Below are positions 1 through 8,977 of a stretch of 32,719 nucleotides of DNA, in pieces. How positions within the stretch are numbered: position 1 is the first letter of the stretch; each line of letters begins with the position of its first letter. The stretch is from SZUA-287 sp036397975. GTDB taxonomy: Bacteria > Bacteroidota > Ignavibacteria > UBA10030 > UBA6906. The translations under genes and the position numbers were made by a program. The notes under the pieces were generated by a model, which worked only from the letters and a program-made list of their open reading frames with translations, did not search any database and was not told where the DNA came from. The stretch covers positions 1-32,719 of the forward strand of contig DASWHW010000123.1 of assembly GCA_036397975.1 (NCBI GenBank), written 5' to 3'.

Positions 1-615
1 AAGGCGGGGTACAACGTGATCATTCCGGAAAACGTGGAAAGCCTTTGCTGTGGTATGCCGTTCACCAGCAAGGGACTTGCAGAAGCGGGAGCTGAGAAAA
101 GAACGGAGCTAGAGTCGGCCCTCATGCATGCAACTAAAAATGGTACCTATCCGGTTTACATGGATATGAGTCCGTGCGTGTTCACCCTCAAAGGTCATGT
201 GGACGACAGACTTGCATTACACGATCCGGTAGGTTTTATTCTAGAGCGCGCGGCGGGAAGACTCGAGTTCAACAGGTTGCCCGAAACCGTGGCAATCCAC
301 GCCACCTGTAGTGCCCGAAAGATGGGACTGGACGAGCCGCTGAAGAAACTGGCCGGCATGTGTGCCGAGAAGGTAGTGGTGCCGCATGGCATCGAGTGTT
401 GTGGGTGGGCTGGCGATCGCGGCTTTAGTTTCCCCGAGTTAAATGCCTCTGCACTCAATGGGCTGCAGGAACAAACCAAAGGATGCGCGCATGGCTACTC
501 CACGAGCAGAACGTGCGAAATAGGCATGTCGCTCCACAGCGGCATTCATTATTCATCGATCGCCTATCTTGTCGACCGATGCACAACAGCAAAGAAAGAA
601 GCAGTGAAATCGTAG
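1..615 (+). CDS. FAD/Fe-S D-lactate dehydrogenase-type oxidoreductase, C-terminal part (5' truncated)
   Basis: The frame is open from the first base, so the gene starts upstream of the window; the visible GTG at 16 is not a credible start. About 204 residues remain. They carry the C-terminal cysteine-rich (CCG-type) iron-sulphur region: a CCGMPFTSKG motif close to the window start, then HATCSARKMG, then a second cluster GIECCGWAGDRGF. This order is typical of the C-terminal half of the large fused FAD-binding plus Fe-S-binding oxidases (D-lactate, glycolate or 2-hydroxyglutarate dehydrogenases), where the clusters pass electrons from the flavin to an acceptor. The FAD domain lies outside the window, so substrate cannot be assigned. 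It ends one base before the prfC start, which suggests co-transcription. The family call is firm; the exact substrate is unknown. Confidence 0.85.
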   Translation, partial: KAGYNVIIPENVESLCCGMPFTSKGLAEAGAEKRTELESALMHATKNGTYPVYMDMSPCVFTLKGHVDDRLALHDPVGFILERAAGRLEFNRLPETVAIHATCSARKMGLDEPLKKLAGMCAEKVVVPHGIECCGWAGDRGFSFPELNASALNGLQEQTKGCAHGYSTSRTCEIGMSLHSGIHYSSIAYLVDRCTTAKKEAVKS

Positions 616-616
616 C

Positions 617-2224
617 ATGGGAATTCTCGAAGAAGTAGCACGACGAAGAACGTTCGCAATCATCTCGCACCCGGATGCCGGAAAGACCACGCTGACGGAG
701 AAGTTTCTCCTGTACGGAGGTGCAGTACAGCTCGCCGGCGCGGTCAAGGCAAGAAGAAATCAACGGGCAACGACTTCCGATTGGATGGAAATGGAGAAGA
801 AACGAGGGATCTCGATTTCCTCGACTGTCCTACAGTTTGAGTATGAGGGAATCCAAATCAACCTGCTCGACACACCGGGTCACGCGGACTTTTCCGAAGA
901 CACGTATCGCGTCCTCACTGCTGTGGACGCCGTCGTCATGGTCATCGATGCGGCAAAGGGGATCGAGGCGCAGACGTTGAAGCTGTTCGATGTGTGCCGC
1001 CGCAGGGGTGTTCCTATCTTCACGTTCATCAATAAAATGGATCGTCCGACGCTCGACCCTCTCGAGCTGCTCGATCAGTTGGAAAGCGTCCTGAAGATCG
1101 GTGCATATCCGATGAACTGGCCGCTCGGGACGGGGTTTGAGTTTCAAGGTTTGTTCGACAGACTGACACGCGAGGTGCATTTGTTCGAGCTGGTGGCGGG
1201 AGGAGCCTATCGCGCGCCCGTTCAGGTTTCGGGCCTGCATGATTTTATCGTCAGTGAGAGGCTCAGCGGCGCGTCGCACCATAAGATGCTTGAGGAACTG
1301 GGAATGCTTGATGTCGCCGGTGACGCCCTTGACCTGAACGCTATCCTCAAAGGAAAGCAAACTCCGGTGTTTTTTGGAAGCGCCAAAAACAACTTTGGTG
1401 TACAGCTTCTCCTTGATGGCTTTCTGAAGTACGCCGGTCCTCCTCGTCCGCGCATGTCAAAGGGAACAATTGTCCCAATGGACAAAGACGCCTTCTCGGG
1501 TTTTATCTTCAAGATACAGGCGAACATGGATCCGCGTCATCGCGACCGGCTTGCGTTTCTCCGGGTCTGTTCGGGAAAGTTCACGCGCGATATGACCGTC
1601 TTTCACCCGCGGACCGGCAAAAAGGTTCGTCTCGCCAACTCACAGAAGATGTTTGGCCGCGACCGTGAGACGGTCGATGATGCATTCCCAGGAGATATTG
1701 TTGGATTTGTAGGACAGGCGAGCTTTGCCATCGGCGATACACTTACGGAAGATCCGGACATCCTCTATAATGAAATTCCCCATTTTCCACCCGAATGTTT
1801 TGCGATGTTGCAAAACCCGAATCCTGCAAACTTCAAACGGTTTCGCGACGGTCTCGACCAGTTGATGCAGGAAGGCGCGGTACAGGGATTCACTCCGAAG
1901 ACCGGCGGTCAGCGCATCCCGATTCTCGCCGCCGTCGGTCCCTTGCAGTTTGAGGTTGTCCAATACAGACTCGAGAATGAGTACGGCGCTCCCTCCCGGC
2001 TTGAACAAACCGAATGGAAGGTTCTGCGCTGGCTCCCTCCTGATGCCAAAGAGGAGGTCGTTGCAAAACTGAACATGCCGACCGGGTCGGTACTGACACT
2101 GAACGATGAGGGTCAGCAGGCAATTCTCTTTCCCGGAGATTGGGCCATAAACTATTTTCTCGACAAGAATCCCGGTATTATCCTTGGTGAAATTCCGTTT
2201 GAAAACGGGAAAGAAAAACCTTAG
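617..2224 (+). CDS. prfC: Peptide chain release factor 3 (RF3)
   Basis: This 535-residue translational GTPase is close to the usual RF3 length of about 530. The G1 loop SHPDAGKTT lies at residues 17-25, G3 DTPGH at 85-89 and G4 NKMD at 139-142. The N-terminal context (RRRTFAIISHPDAG) and the switch-I stretch ending in EKKRGISISST separate RF3 from EF-G and from other translational GTPases. RF3 uses GTP to recycle RF1/RF2 from the ribosome after peptide release, in the cytoplasm. The ATG lies one base after the preceding stop codon. I see no strong Shine-Dalgarno, so translation may be coupled to the upstream gene. The downstream haem-binding gene follows within 40 bases of the stop. Confidence 0.97.
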   Translation: MGILEEVARRRTFAIISHPDAGKTTLTEKFLLYGGAVQLAGAVKARRNQRATTSDWMEMEKKRGISISSTVLQFEYEGIQINLLDTPGHADFSEDTYRVLTAVDAVVMVIDAAKGIEAQTLKLFDVCRRRGVPIFTFINKMDRPTLDPLELLDQLESVLKIGAYPMNWPLGTGFEFQGLFDRLTREVHLFELVAGGAYRAPVQVSGLHDFIVSERLSGASHHKMLEELGMLDVAGDALDLNAILKGKQTPVFFGSAKNNFGVQLLLDGFLKYAGPPRPRMSKGTIVPMDKDAFSGFIFKIQANMDPRHRDRLAFLRVCSGKFTRDMTVFHPRTGKKVRLANSQKMFGRDRETVDDAFPGDIVGFVGQASFAIGDTLTEDPDILYNEIPHFPPECFAMLQNPNPANFKRFRDGLDQLMQEGAVQGFTPKTGGQRIPILAAVGPLQFEVVQYRLENEYGAPSRLEQTEWKVLRWLPPDAKEEVVAKLNMPTGSVLTLNDEGQQAILFPGDWAINYFLDKNPGIILGEIPFENGKEKP

Positions 2225-2258
2225 ACTGTTCTCAGACTCACAATTGACTGCAGATGAA

Positions 2259-2735
2259 ATGAAAAAATTCCTGAAGAGAACCGCGCTGGTCATAGGCATC
2301 CTTTTTATTCTGATCCAGTTCTATCGCCCGGAGAAAACCAATCCGCCGGTGGATGAATCGAAGGTAATTTTCGCAACCATGAAAGTGCCGGAGAATATTC
2401 AGTCGATCCTCAAGCGTTCCTGTTTTGATTGTCATTCCAATTCAACGGTCTGGCCGTGGTACAGCAACATCGCTCCGGCATCGTGGCTTGTCATCCGCGA
2501 TGCAAACGAAGGGCGGAAACACATGAATTTTTCTCGTTGGGGAGAATATTCACCAAGCAAAGCAGCAAGTATGTTCAACGAGATTTATGAGGAGGTAGAG
2601 GCAGGTAGAATGCCGTTTCCTCCCTACCTGATCATGCATAAGGAGGCAGAACTGTCGCCGGAAGATATCCAGGCTATGCTGGATTGGTCAGCCGATGAGA
2701 TGGACAGGATTATGGAGGGAAATGGGGGAGGGTGA
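2259..2735 (+). CDS. Membrane-anchored haem-binding domain protein
   Basis: The 158-residue protein starts with MKKFLKRTAL and a single hydrophobic segment at about residues 8-22, either an uncleaved anchor or a signal sequence. A c-type haem motif CFDCH follows at residues 55-59, with an aromatic, tryptophan-rich stretch (STVWPWYS) just after it. Near residues 117-121 comes RMPFP, whose Met118 could be the distal iron ligand. This pattern matches the small 'Haem_bd' family of Bacteroidota and relatives. The domain should be periplasmic; the electron partner is unknown. An in-frame TTG at 2184 would extend the protein into prfC, but ATG 2259 is directly followed by the anchor and is preferred. 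The link to prfC may be only positional. Confidence 0.85.
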   Translation: MKKFLKRTALVIGILFILIQFYRPEKTNPPVDESKVIFATMKVPENIQSILKRSCFDCHSNSTVWPWYSNIAPASWLVIRDANEGRKHMNFSRWGEYSPSKAASMFNEIYEEVEAGRMPFPPYLIMHKEAELSPEDIQAMLDWSADEMDRIMEGNGGG

Positions 2736-2776
2736 ACACATTCCAGGTCGGATGGCTATGCAACCCACTGATAAAT

Positions 2777-4021
2777 CTATTTTCGTTTCGACGGCTTTTT
2801 GGCTTTCGAGGTCATTCCATGCACTCCGCGCAGCAACTTCTCCTCCGCAGGTGTGAGCTGCACTTTTCGCCGTCCCATCACCGTTCGGGCAACGGCGATG
2901 CTCTTTTCGAGATCATACGGCTCGAAACCATCTGCTCCACCCCATGCAAATGACGGGATTGATTTGGGTGGAAACCCGCCACCAAAGATATTGCTGGACA
3001 CTCCGACAACAGTTCCGGTATTGAACATCGTGTTGATCCCGCTCTTGGAGTGATCGCCCATCGTCAGGCCGACGAACATCGTTCCGGTGTCGACCGATTT
3101 GCCATTGATCATCACCTTCACCGTCCCGTAGTTGTTCTTGAGGTCGCTGTTGTTCGTATCGGCGCCGAGATTCACCCACATGCCGAGATACGAATGACCA
3201 AGAAACCCGTCATGCTGTTTATTGGAGTAGGAATGAATGATGGAGCCCTCCACTTCTCCTCCCACCTTACACCAAGGCCCGATGGAAGTGCCTCCATAAA
3301 TCTTCGCACCGATTTTAATTAGCGAATTCTCCCCAATGAAAGCCGGTCCCTCAATCACCGCATTCGAATAAATCTTCACGTTCTTCCCAATATAAATCGG
3401 TCCGTTCTCCGCATCCAGCACAGCTCCGGGCTTGACTACTGCATCCTGATCGACGAACACGCTCTCTTTGTCAAGCACATGCGCCCCCAGGTAGATCGTT
3501 CCGCGCAAGGTTTCTCTTTCCACCAGCCGATTGAAGTCCATCGCAATTTCGGAACCGTTGGCACTCACCAAATCCCAGGGATAGTTTGCAAGTTCAACCT
3601 CCACAAACTTGCGCTTGAAGTCCTTCGTGTCTTTCACACCGAACGAGTCCTTCATCAATACACTGCTCAGCTTCTCCTTCCCTACCCGCGCCGCAACCAA
3701 TGTTTCCCCCGAATAGAACAGCGTATCTTCTCCCTTCAACGGGATTTCTTCCGAGAGATTCTCTCCTGCAATGATTCTGCCGTTGAGAAAGAGGCTGCCA
3801 TTTGACGGAAGATGGTTGACGTTCACCCCGGGGTTGCGCTCACGTAATACCTCGGCAAGATAGCTCCGACAATGGAGCGAAATGACTGCTCCGTCATAGG
3901 ACCGATGAAGTTTTTCACGGAGAGTGAGCATGCCGCAGCGCAAGTCATACGCGGGACGAAGATAGGCTAAGGGAAGGAGACTGGAGACCTGATCATCTTC
4001 GAAGATGCAGAGTGCTGCCAT
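2777..4021 (-). CDS. GlmU-like sugar nucleotidyltransferase/acyltransferase, Bacteroidota-type
   Basis: This 414-residue protein has an N-terminal nucleotidyltransferase-like half starting MAALCIFEDDQ, with LAYLRPAYDLRCGMLTLREK. The second half (from about residue 195) is a left-handed beta-helix of hexapeptide repeats (IYIGKNVKIYSNAVIEGPAF and later turns). The layout matches the alternative GlmU family of Bacteroidota, annotated as UDP-GlcNAc diphosphorylase/glucosamine-1-phosphate acetyltransferase. This family lacks the classic N-terminal pyrophosphorylase signature. It would supply UDP-GlcNAc for peptidoglycan and surface glycans in the cytoplasm; the reaction is inferred from the family. 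The last residues are lysine-rich (KAKKPSKRK). A terminator for the gene upstream lies at 4099-4124, so it probably has its own promoter. It converges with the haem-binding gene across only 41 bases, where no terminator is visible. Confidence 0.85.
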   Translation of the reverse strand: MAALCIFEDDQVSSLLPLAYLRPAYDLRCGMLTLREKLHRSYDGAVISLHCRSYLAEVLRERNPGVNVNHLPSNGSLFLNGRIIAGENLSEEIPLKGEDTLFYSGETLVAARVGKEKLSSVLMKDSFGVKDTKDFKRKFVEVELANYPWDLVSANGSEIAMDFNRLVERETLRGTIYLGAHVLDKESVFVDQDAVVKPGAVLDAENGPIYIGKNVKIYSNAVIEGPAFIGENSLIKIGAKIYGGTSIGPWCKVGGEVEGSIIHSYSNKQHDGFLGHSYLGMWVNLGADTNNSDLKNNYGTVKVMINGKSVDTGTMFVGLTMGDHSKSGINTMFNTGTVVGVSSNIFGGGFPPKSIPSFAWGGADGFEPYDLEKSIAVARTVMGRRKVQLTPAEEKLLRGVHGMTSKAKKPSKRK

Positions 4022-4098
4022 GCAAAGGCTTTCAGAGGTGGAATGGCGTCTGGAAGAAAGTACAATGGTACCGGGTCAGAAGCAAATGACGATCAACG

Positions 4099-4124
4099 AA
4101 AAAGCCCCGATGGTAAGTCGGGGC
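4099..4124 (-). terminator. Rho-independent terminator of the 822-residue anchor-B gene
   Basis: Read on the minus strand, the stem GCCCCGA pairs perfectly with TCGGGGC (seven base pairs, seven-base loop) and is followed by five T. It lies about 28 bases after the stop codon of the choice-of-anchor B gene and upstream of the GlmU-like gene, so the two are probably separate transcripts. Confidence 0.85.
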
Positions 4125-4151
4125 ATTGGTTTATAGTAAAGTGTCTGAGTC

Positions 4152-6620
4152 TTACTTCAGCAAGATCATCTTTTGTGTTCTCACAAAATCTCCGGCTTCG
4201 AAGCGATAGAAGTATGGTCCACTCACAACCTGCCTACCGGCATCGTTTGTTCCATCCCAACGGGCAACGTGTGTGCCTGGTTCAACGATCTGATCCACGA
4301 GCACTCGCACCGCCTGTCCAAGGAGGTTGTACACGACCAGTTTTGTATATGCGGCTTTTGGAATCGTGTACCGGATATTCGTTGTCGGGTTGAACGGATT
4401 AGGATAGTTCCGGGCAATGCTGAACTCACGTGGTGTTTCTTCGGTTCCTTGTACCCCGGTGGGTATCGTCAAAGAAACATCGTCGATGAACCAATCATCG
4501 AATTCGCTCGTGGTGCTGGCTGTGCCGTAGCTCTTGAAACGCACCTGGAACTGGGAGAAGAAGTAGCTTCCTCCACCGTTGGGAGCCGATACAATCGGGA
4601 TGGTGACAGTCTGGAACGCCTGCACGCCCATTCCCGCATAGCCTCGTATCTGCACCCACGTGCCGACGTTGTTCTTGAAATACACAAGCAGGCTGTCTGC
4701 CGTCTCCGGCGCATTCCCTGTTCCCTGTGGTTGGTACGAGTACAGGAAGCTAACACCGCTTGCCTCTAAACCGGTTAGATCCACGGGACGCAAATCGACC
4801 TGATCGCCGCCATCAGGCATGGCGTTCAGGTTAAGCGCATAAGGCGATGTTGGCGGATTCACAGACCGATTGTCAACATCCGCATCGTCATTGATCCAAA
4901 CGAGAGCGTCGGGAATCCCGGGAGTGATGAAATGATCCTCAAATGGAATCGAGAGCGGGGAAAAGACCGGCCACGATGGAGCACTTTCATTTACGATAGG
5001 CTCGTTGTCAATTGCAGTCACATGCCAGCGATAATTGCCGGGTGTTGACGGAGTGTAATCTGCCGAATCAGCGAGACTGGTGTCTGCAGATGTACGCGCG
5101 TAGGTTGCTACGAGTGCTCCATCCTGATAGAGACGAACACCCGCCAGATCGTCCATTGGAGTTCCATCCACGTTGCTGGAGGGATTCTGCCAGAACACCC
5201 TCACCGCCGAAGCGTTTCCATTCAATCCGATATTGGTTGGAGCTCTTGGAATCGGCGAACCACCGGCGATCCAGCTCGTCTGTACTTTCCGGCTGGTACT
5301 ATCGGTCGCAATGATTTTCGCATAGATCGTGTACGAATAGGATGTGCCGTCCACGAGTCCGTTATCCATAAATTCCTGCGTCCCGCCGGGAACAGAGGCA
5401 ACCAACGAAGAGTCACGAATAATCTCGATGGTAAAATCGGATGGACTGATGGGACCACCGCCGAACAGACTTGAGGGGTCTGTCCATCGCACTCGCACAG
5501 ACGTTGGAGTTAGGTAATCACTGTAGGCGCTTGCATCTTCAGGTGGATTCGGATCGAGTGAATCTGCATCGACAGCCCCTGCAAAGAACACCACATACAG
5601 CCCGGTTGAGATGTCCGAAATAAGAACTTTGCCGCTGGCAAAGAATGGAAACGCACCCCAGGCGCCGTCAAACCCACCCGGAGTGCCAAGCCACGTGTCG
5701 TAATATCCTTCTTCAAAGGTGTTGTTTGGATCGGACACATCAACGATGCGCAAACCATCCGTGTAGTGCGAGATGTACGCATATCGTCCTTTGATATGTG
5801 TGTTATGCGCAAGGAACCCGGGACCGGCCAAATAGTTACTCACAATCACCGGGTTATTGATATCGCTGATATCCCACATTTTTATTGTCTTGTTCGTCGT
5901 CTCTTCGGTCGTCATGAGGTAATTCCCGTCGTCCGAGAGCCACGCGTTGTGGACATAACCGGGGTTGGGGATTGGAAATCGTTTCACCAGGGCGGGTGTC
6001 CCGGGGGTGGTGAGATCATAGACGCCAATGGAGCCGCTGGACCCCTCGGAAACATACGCAATATTGTTTCGAGCATAGATATCGTGGCATTCAATCCCGA
6101 ACGTGGAAAGCTGAACGGGATTTAGCGGATCAGCAAGACTGATCGCTCGGACAGGCTGCGCGCTCGCTCCCTCAGCATAGAGAATGGCATTGGCCGTATC
6201 GATGTAAATATTGTGGGACGTCGTGAACCCGCTGTATGTCCCAGCCAATGTTGCCGAGATGGGAAGGTTCGAAAGATCGATGATCTGTAATCCTCCACCC
6301 GATTCATTGACGGCGTATGCGTAGTTGCGATATGTCTTAATATCCTTCCAGCTAGAAGAGTTGCTTGGAATAAACGCTATCTCGTTCAAGGTTGGCGCAT
6401 CGGTAATATCAACAATACTTGTTCCGTTTGCCACTCCGAGAAGTGCATACTCCCTCCCGTCGGGCGCTGTGTATCCCCAGCAATCGTTGTATCCAACAGA
6501 TGAATAAGAATTGAGGTTGGCAAGGAATTGAACGTTCGGACTCCCACTTCCCTGCGCAACAAGCGATGTCGGCAGTGCAAGAATACTCAGAACCAGAAAT
6601 AACCAGCAGGATTTTTTCAT
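4152..6620 (-). CDS. Secreted choice-of-anchor B protein with FN3-like domains and T9SS tail
   Basis: The 822-residue precursor begins with a signal peptide (MKKSCWLFLVLSILALPTSLVAQ). The choice-of-anchor B region covers about residues 28-345, with NDCWGYTAPDGREYALLGV and repeated short blade motifs such as GLQIIDLS and GLRIVDVSDP (LVIVd-like repeats, probably a beta-propeller). Two fibronectin type III-like modules follow (about 360-455 and 460-555), then a jelly-roll-like stretch (about 560-720, ending FDDWFIDDVSL). The C-terminus is a T9SS type A sorting domain (about 735-822) with NYPNPFNPTTNIRY and the end QKMILLK. It should be exported across the outer membrane and attached to the surface or released; ligand unknown. 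The start follows AAAGGG at short spacing. It lies 39 bases after a paralogous gene on the same strand, with no terminator between. Confidence 0.9.
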   Translation of the reverse strand: MKKSCWLFLVLSILALPTSLVAQGSGSPNVQFLANLNSYSSVGYNDCWGYTAPDGREYALLGVANGTSIVDITDAPTLNEIAFIPSNSSSWKDIKTYRNYAYAVNESGGGLQIIDLSNLPISATLAGTYSGFTTSHNIYIDTANAILYAEGASAQPVRAISLADPLNPVQLSTFGIECHDIYARNNIAYVSEGSSGSIGVYDLTTPGTPALVKRFPIPNPGYVHNAWLSDDGNYLMTTEETTNKTIKMWDISDINNPVIVSNYLAGPGFLAHNTHIKGRYAYISHYTDGLRIVDVSDPNNTFEEGYYDTWLGTPGGFDGAWGAFPFFASGKVLISDISTGLYVVFFAGAVDADSLDPNPPEDASAYSDYLTPTSVRVRWTDPSSLFGGGPISPSDFTIEIIRDSSLVASVPGGTQEFMDNGLVDGTSYSYTIYAKIIATDSTSRKVQTSWIAGGSPIPRAPTNIGLNGNASAVRVFWQNPSSNVDGTPMDDLAGVRLYQDGALVATYARTSADTSLADSADYTPSTPGNYRWHVTAIDNEPIVNESAPSWPVFSPLSIPFEDHFITPGIPDALVWINDDADVDNRSVNPPTSPYALNLNAMPDGGDQVDLRPVDLTGLEASGVSFLYSYQPQGTGNAPETADSLLVYFKNNVGTWVQIRGYAGMGVQAFQTVTIPIVSAPNGGGSYFFSQFQVRFKSYGTASTTSEFDDWFIDDVSLTIPTGVQGTEETPREFSIARNYPNPFNPTTNIRYTIPKAAYTKLVVYNLLGQAVRVLVDQIVEPGTHVARWDGTNDAGRQVVSGPYFYRFEAGDFVRTQKMILLK

Positions 6621-6659
6621 GCGCCCTTTAGAAATAGTTCAACGTGCTATGGATTAAGT

Positions 6660-8015
6660 CTATTGCATTAATATCATTTTTCGTGTCGAGGACGATCCCA
6701 GCGCCGCAAGACGGTAGAAATACGTGCCGCTGACAACGCGTTCCGCAAGGTCGTTGGCGCCGTTCCACTGCACAGAGTATTCTCCCGCAGAAAACTCATC
6801 GTCAACAAGTCTTCGCACGAGACGGCCAAGCACGTCAAACACATCGAGGTGGACCTTGCCTGCCTCCGGTATCGCGAATCGAATAGTTGTTGTCGGATTA
6901 AACGGGTTTGGATAATTCTGGTTGAGGACAAACTTCTCAGGTGTTGTCCCGGGGACTTTTACTCCGGTTACGGATCCGGCAAAGTACACAACGTAGAGCC
7001 CGGTCGAGCGATCGGATGCAATCACTTTTCCCGACCCAAAGAATGGGAATGCACCCCAGCAGCCTGAGAAAGATCCACCTGGGCCGGGAAATGTGTCGTA
7101 ATACCCTGCCTCAAAAATACTGTCAGGGTTGGAGATATCAACGATGCGTAAACCATCAACATAATGCGAGATATAGGCGAAGTTCCCTTTGACATGCGTA
7201 TTGTGGGCTATTCCCGGCGACGCAAGATAATCATCAGTGATGACCGGATTGTTAATGTCGCTGATGTCCCACAACTTGACGGTCTTCCCCGTGGTCTCTT
7301 CGGTCGTCATCAAATAGCGATTGTCATCGCTTGGCCATGCATTGTGGACGTACCCGGGATTGGGGACATTGAATCGCTTTACCAGGACGGGACTCGATGG
7401 CGTACTCAAATCATAAACACCAATCGAACCGAAGCTTCCGTCCGATGTGTAAACAATATTGTCCCGAGCGTACACATCATGACAACTGATACCAAAGAAC
7501 GACACTTGCACCGGATTGATTGGATCCGCAAGGCTGATCGCGATCACGGGCTGCGCACCATTTCCCTCGGCATAGAGCATCGCATTTGCGGTATCAATGT
7601 TGATGTTATGTGACGAGCTAAATCCGGTATACGTCGTTACGAGATGTACCGAATCAGGAAGGTACGAGAGGTCTATGACCTGGAGTCCCGAGTTCGCTTC
7701 CGTAACGACGTATGCATAGTTGCGGTACGTCTTGATATCTTTCCATGTTGAAGTATTGCTTGAGACAAATCCGATCTCAGTAAACGTCGGAGCATCCGTA
7801 ATATCAACGACGCTTGTTCCGTTGAGTACGCCGAGGAGGGCATATTCCCTTCCGTCAGGCGCGGTGTATCCCCAGCAATCGTTGTAACCGATTGTCGGGT
7901 ATCCGTTGAAGTTTCCAAGAAATGTTACGTTTTGGCTCGTCTGTCCCTGGGAATTATACGATGTGATGACCCAACCCATCAGAAAGGCAAAAGAAATCCT
8001 TCCTAAAAATTTCAT
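6660..8015 (-). CDS. Secreted choice-of-anchor B protein with T9SS tail (short paralogue)
   Basis: The precursor has 451 residues. The signal peptide is MKFLGRISFAFLMGWVITSY and following residues. The anchor-B region (to about residue 345) is clearly paralogous to the neighbouring 822-residue protein: NDCWGYTAPDGREYALLGV, WKDIKTYRNYAY and YVHNAW occur at equivalent positions. Instead of the FN3 and jelly-roll modules, it runs almost directly into the T9SS sorting domain (NQNYPNPFNPTTTIRFAIPE, ending RKMILMQ). A longer frame upstream to 8132 exists, but ATG 8015 has an AAGGAGA box five bases away and starts the signal peptide. A promoter candidate lies at 8105-8132. The pair looks like a tandem duplication followed by gain or loss of modules. 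Confidence 0.9.
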   Translation of the reverse strand: MKFLGRISFAFLMGWVITSYNSQGQTSQNVTFLGNFNGYPTIGYNDCWGYTAPDGREYALLGVLNGTSVVDITDAPTFTEIGFVSSNTSTWKDIKTYRNYAYVVTEANSGLQVIDLSYLPDSVHLVTTYTGFSSSHNINIDTANAMLYAEGNGAQPVIAISLADPINPVQVSFFGISCHDVYARDNIVYTSDGSFGSIGVYDLSTPSSPVLVKRFNVPNPGYVHNAWPSDDNRYLMTTEETTGKTVKLWDISDINNPVITDDYLASPGIAHNTHVKGNFAYISHYVDGLRIVDISNPDSIFEAGYYDTFPGPGGSFSGCWGAFPFFGSGKVIASDRSTGLYVVYFAGSVTGVKVPGTTPEKFVLNQNYPNPFNPTTTIRFAIPEAGKVHLDVFDVLGRLVRRLVDDEFSAGEYSVQWNGANDLAERVVSGTYFYRLAALGSSSTRKMILMQ

Positions 8016-8020
8016 AAGAT

Positions 8021-8027
8021 TCTCCTT
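8021..8027 (-). promoter_or_regulatory. Strong Shine-Dalgarno deciding the start of the short anchor-B gene
   Basis: On the minus strand AAGGAGA ends five bases before ATG 8015. This places the start there rather than at the upstream in-frame ATG at 8132, whose extension lacks signal-peptide character. Confidence 0.8.
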
Positions 8028-8104
8028 GTATAAGGTGACGTAACTCGAATGGATACGGCCAGAATGGGATGGGGACTGCGGCAGGCCGATACTGATGATA
8101 GAAA

Positions 8105-8132
8105 AGTATACAAAATCCGGGGAAGGATTCAA
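8105..8132 (-). promoter_or_regulatory. Candidate sigma-70-like promoter of the anchor-B tandem
   Basis: The minus strand reads TTGAAT, a 16-base spacer, then TATACT. Transcription would begin near 8098, giving a leader of about 80 bases before the strong ribosome site. The boxes are good matches to the general bacterial consensus, but Bacteroidota-type primary sigma factors often use different boxes, so this remains a candidate. Confidence 0.5.
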
Positions 8133-8158
8133 AGAGTGAAAATCGTGGAGCGTGATCC

Positions 8159-8962
8159 TTAGTCAATGCCTACAGGGTGCGACTTTATCACGGTCCGGGT
8201 GCCATCAATTGTCACAAGGTTGAACGATGGTGGATGATGCGCGTCAGCAGTGGGTTCTTCCTCTTCGGGCAGCGCAGTAAACTGACAAACCACACTGGGG
8301 ACACTCGAATAGAGCAAACCATCCACCGATGTGTGGATGCCCCGGTGCACGTGCCCGTGAAAGACTCCCCGTACGCGTGGAGCAAATTCCTTCAGCAGTT
8401 CGTGTAATGCCATGCCATTCGTCATCAACATTTGATTGTCGATCCAGCGAGAATCCAATGGGTGTGGCGGAAAATGGACAAACAGTGTCACAGGCAACTT
8501 AGTATCCACGAACTGCTTTCTGAGGTAGTCGAGCTGGGGCTTTGACATTGTCCCCCGGTTTTCGTCGGGGTTTGGAAGATGCGCATCAAGCACAACGAAG
8601 CGATGATCATGCAAATCGAACACGTACGAAAGCAAATCGTGGTCGGAAAATGTGTCGACCAGAGGCCCGCATTCCAAATGCTTCTTGATGAATGAGACAG
8701 AGTCGTGATTCCCCGCAACGTAATACATCGGAGCGGGAAGCCGGGAAAAAAGCATGCGGGCAAGCCTGTACGACTCTTCATCGATGGAGGCAGTAATATC
8801 CCCTGTATGAATGAAAAAGTCGGGAGTGAGGTCCGTCTGGCGGATCGCTTCGATGACTCTCTCGCATGCCTCGTATGGATTTTTCCCGAAGACCTCAAAA
8901 TCACTCGTGGGTCCGATATGAGTGTCACTGATATGAATAAAACGAACAGGCCGGTTTTGCAT
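8159..8962 (-). CDS. Calcineurin-like metallophosphoesterase (CpdA/Icc-like)
   Basis: The 267-residue protein shows the full metallophosphoesterase signature: DTH at residues 13-15, GD at 54-55, GNHD at 84-87, the histidine block FVHFPPH at 161-167 and GHVH at 203-206. These residues hold the two metal ions. The ISDTHIG start and overall length match the Icc/CpdA class III group, known for 3',5'-cAMP hydrolysis, although many members act on other phosphodiesters. It has no signal peptide and should be cytoplasmic. It follows the DUF6265-like gene by 15 bases and is probably the last gene of that group. An adenylate cyclase fusion is encoded elsewhere in the window, which makes a cAMP role possible but unproven. 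Confidence 0.9.
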   Translation of the reverse strand: MQNRPVRFIHISDTHIGPTSDFEVFGKNPYEACERVIEAIRQTDLTPDFFIHTGDITASIDEESYRLARMLFSRLPAPMYYVAGNHDSVSFIKKHLECGPLVDTFSDHDLLSYVFDLHDHRFVVLDAHLPNPDENRGTMSKPQLDYLRKQFVDTKLPVTLFVHFPPHPLDSRWIDNQMLMTNGMALHELLKEFAPRVRGVFHGHVHRGIHTSVDGLLYSSVPSVVCQFTALPEEEEPTADAHHPPSFNLVTIDGTRTVIKSHPVGID

Positions 8963-8977
8963 TTTGAAGGAAATTTG

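Noticed and set aside
830..1360. 176-codon minus-strand frame inside prfC
   Set aside because: It is fully antisense to conserved RF3 sequence; no domain is recognisable, and it follows the codon periodicity of the real gene.
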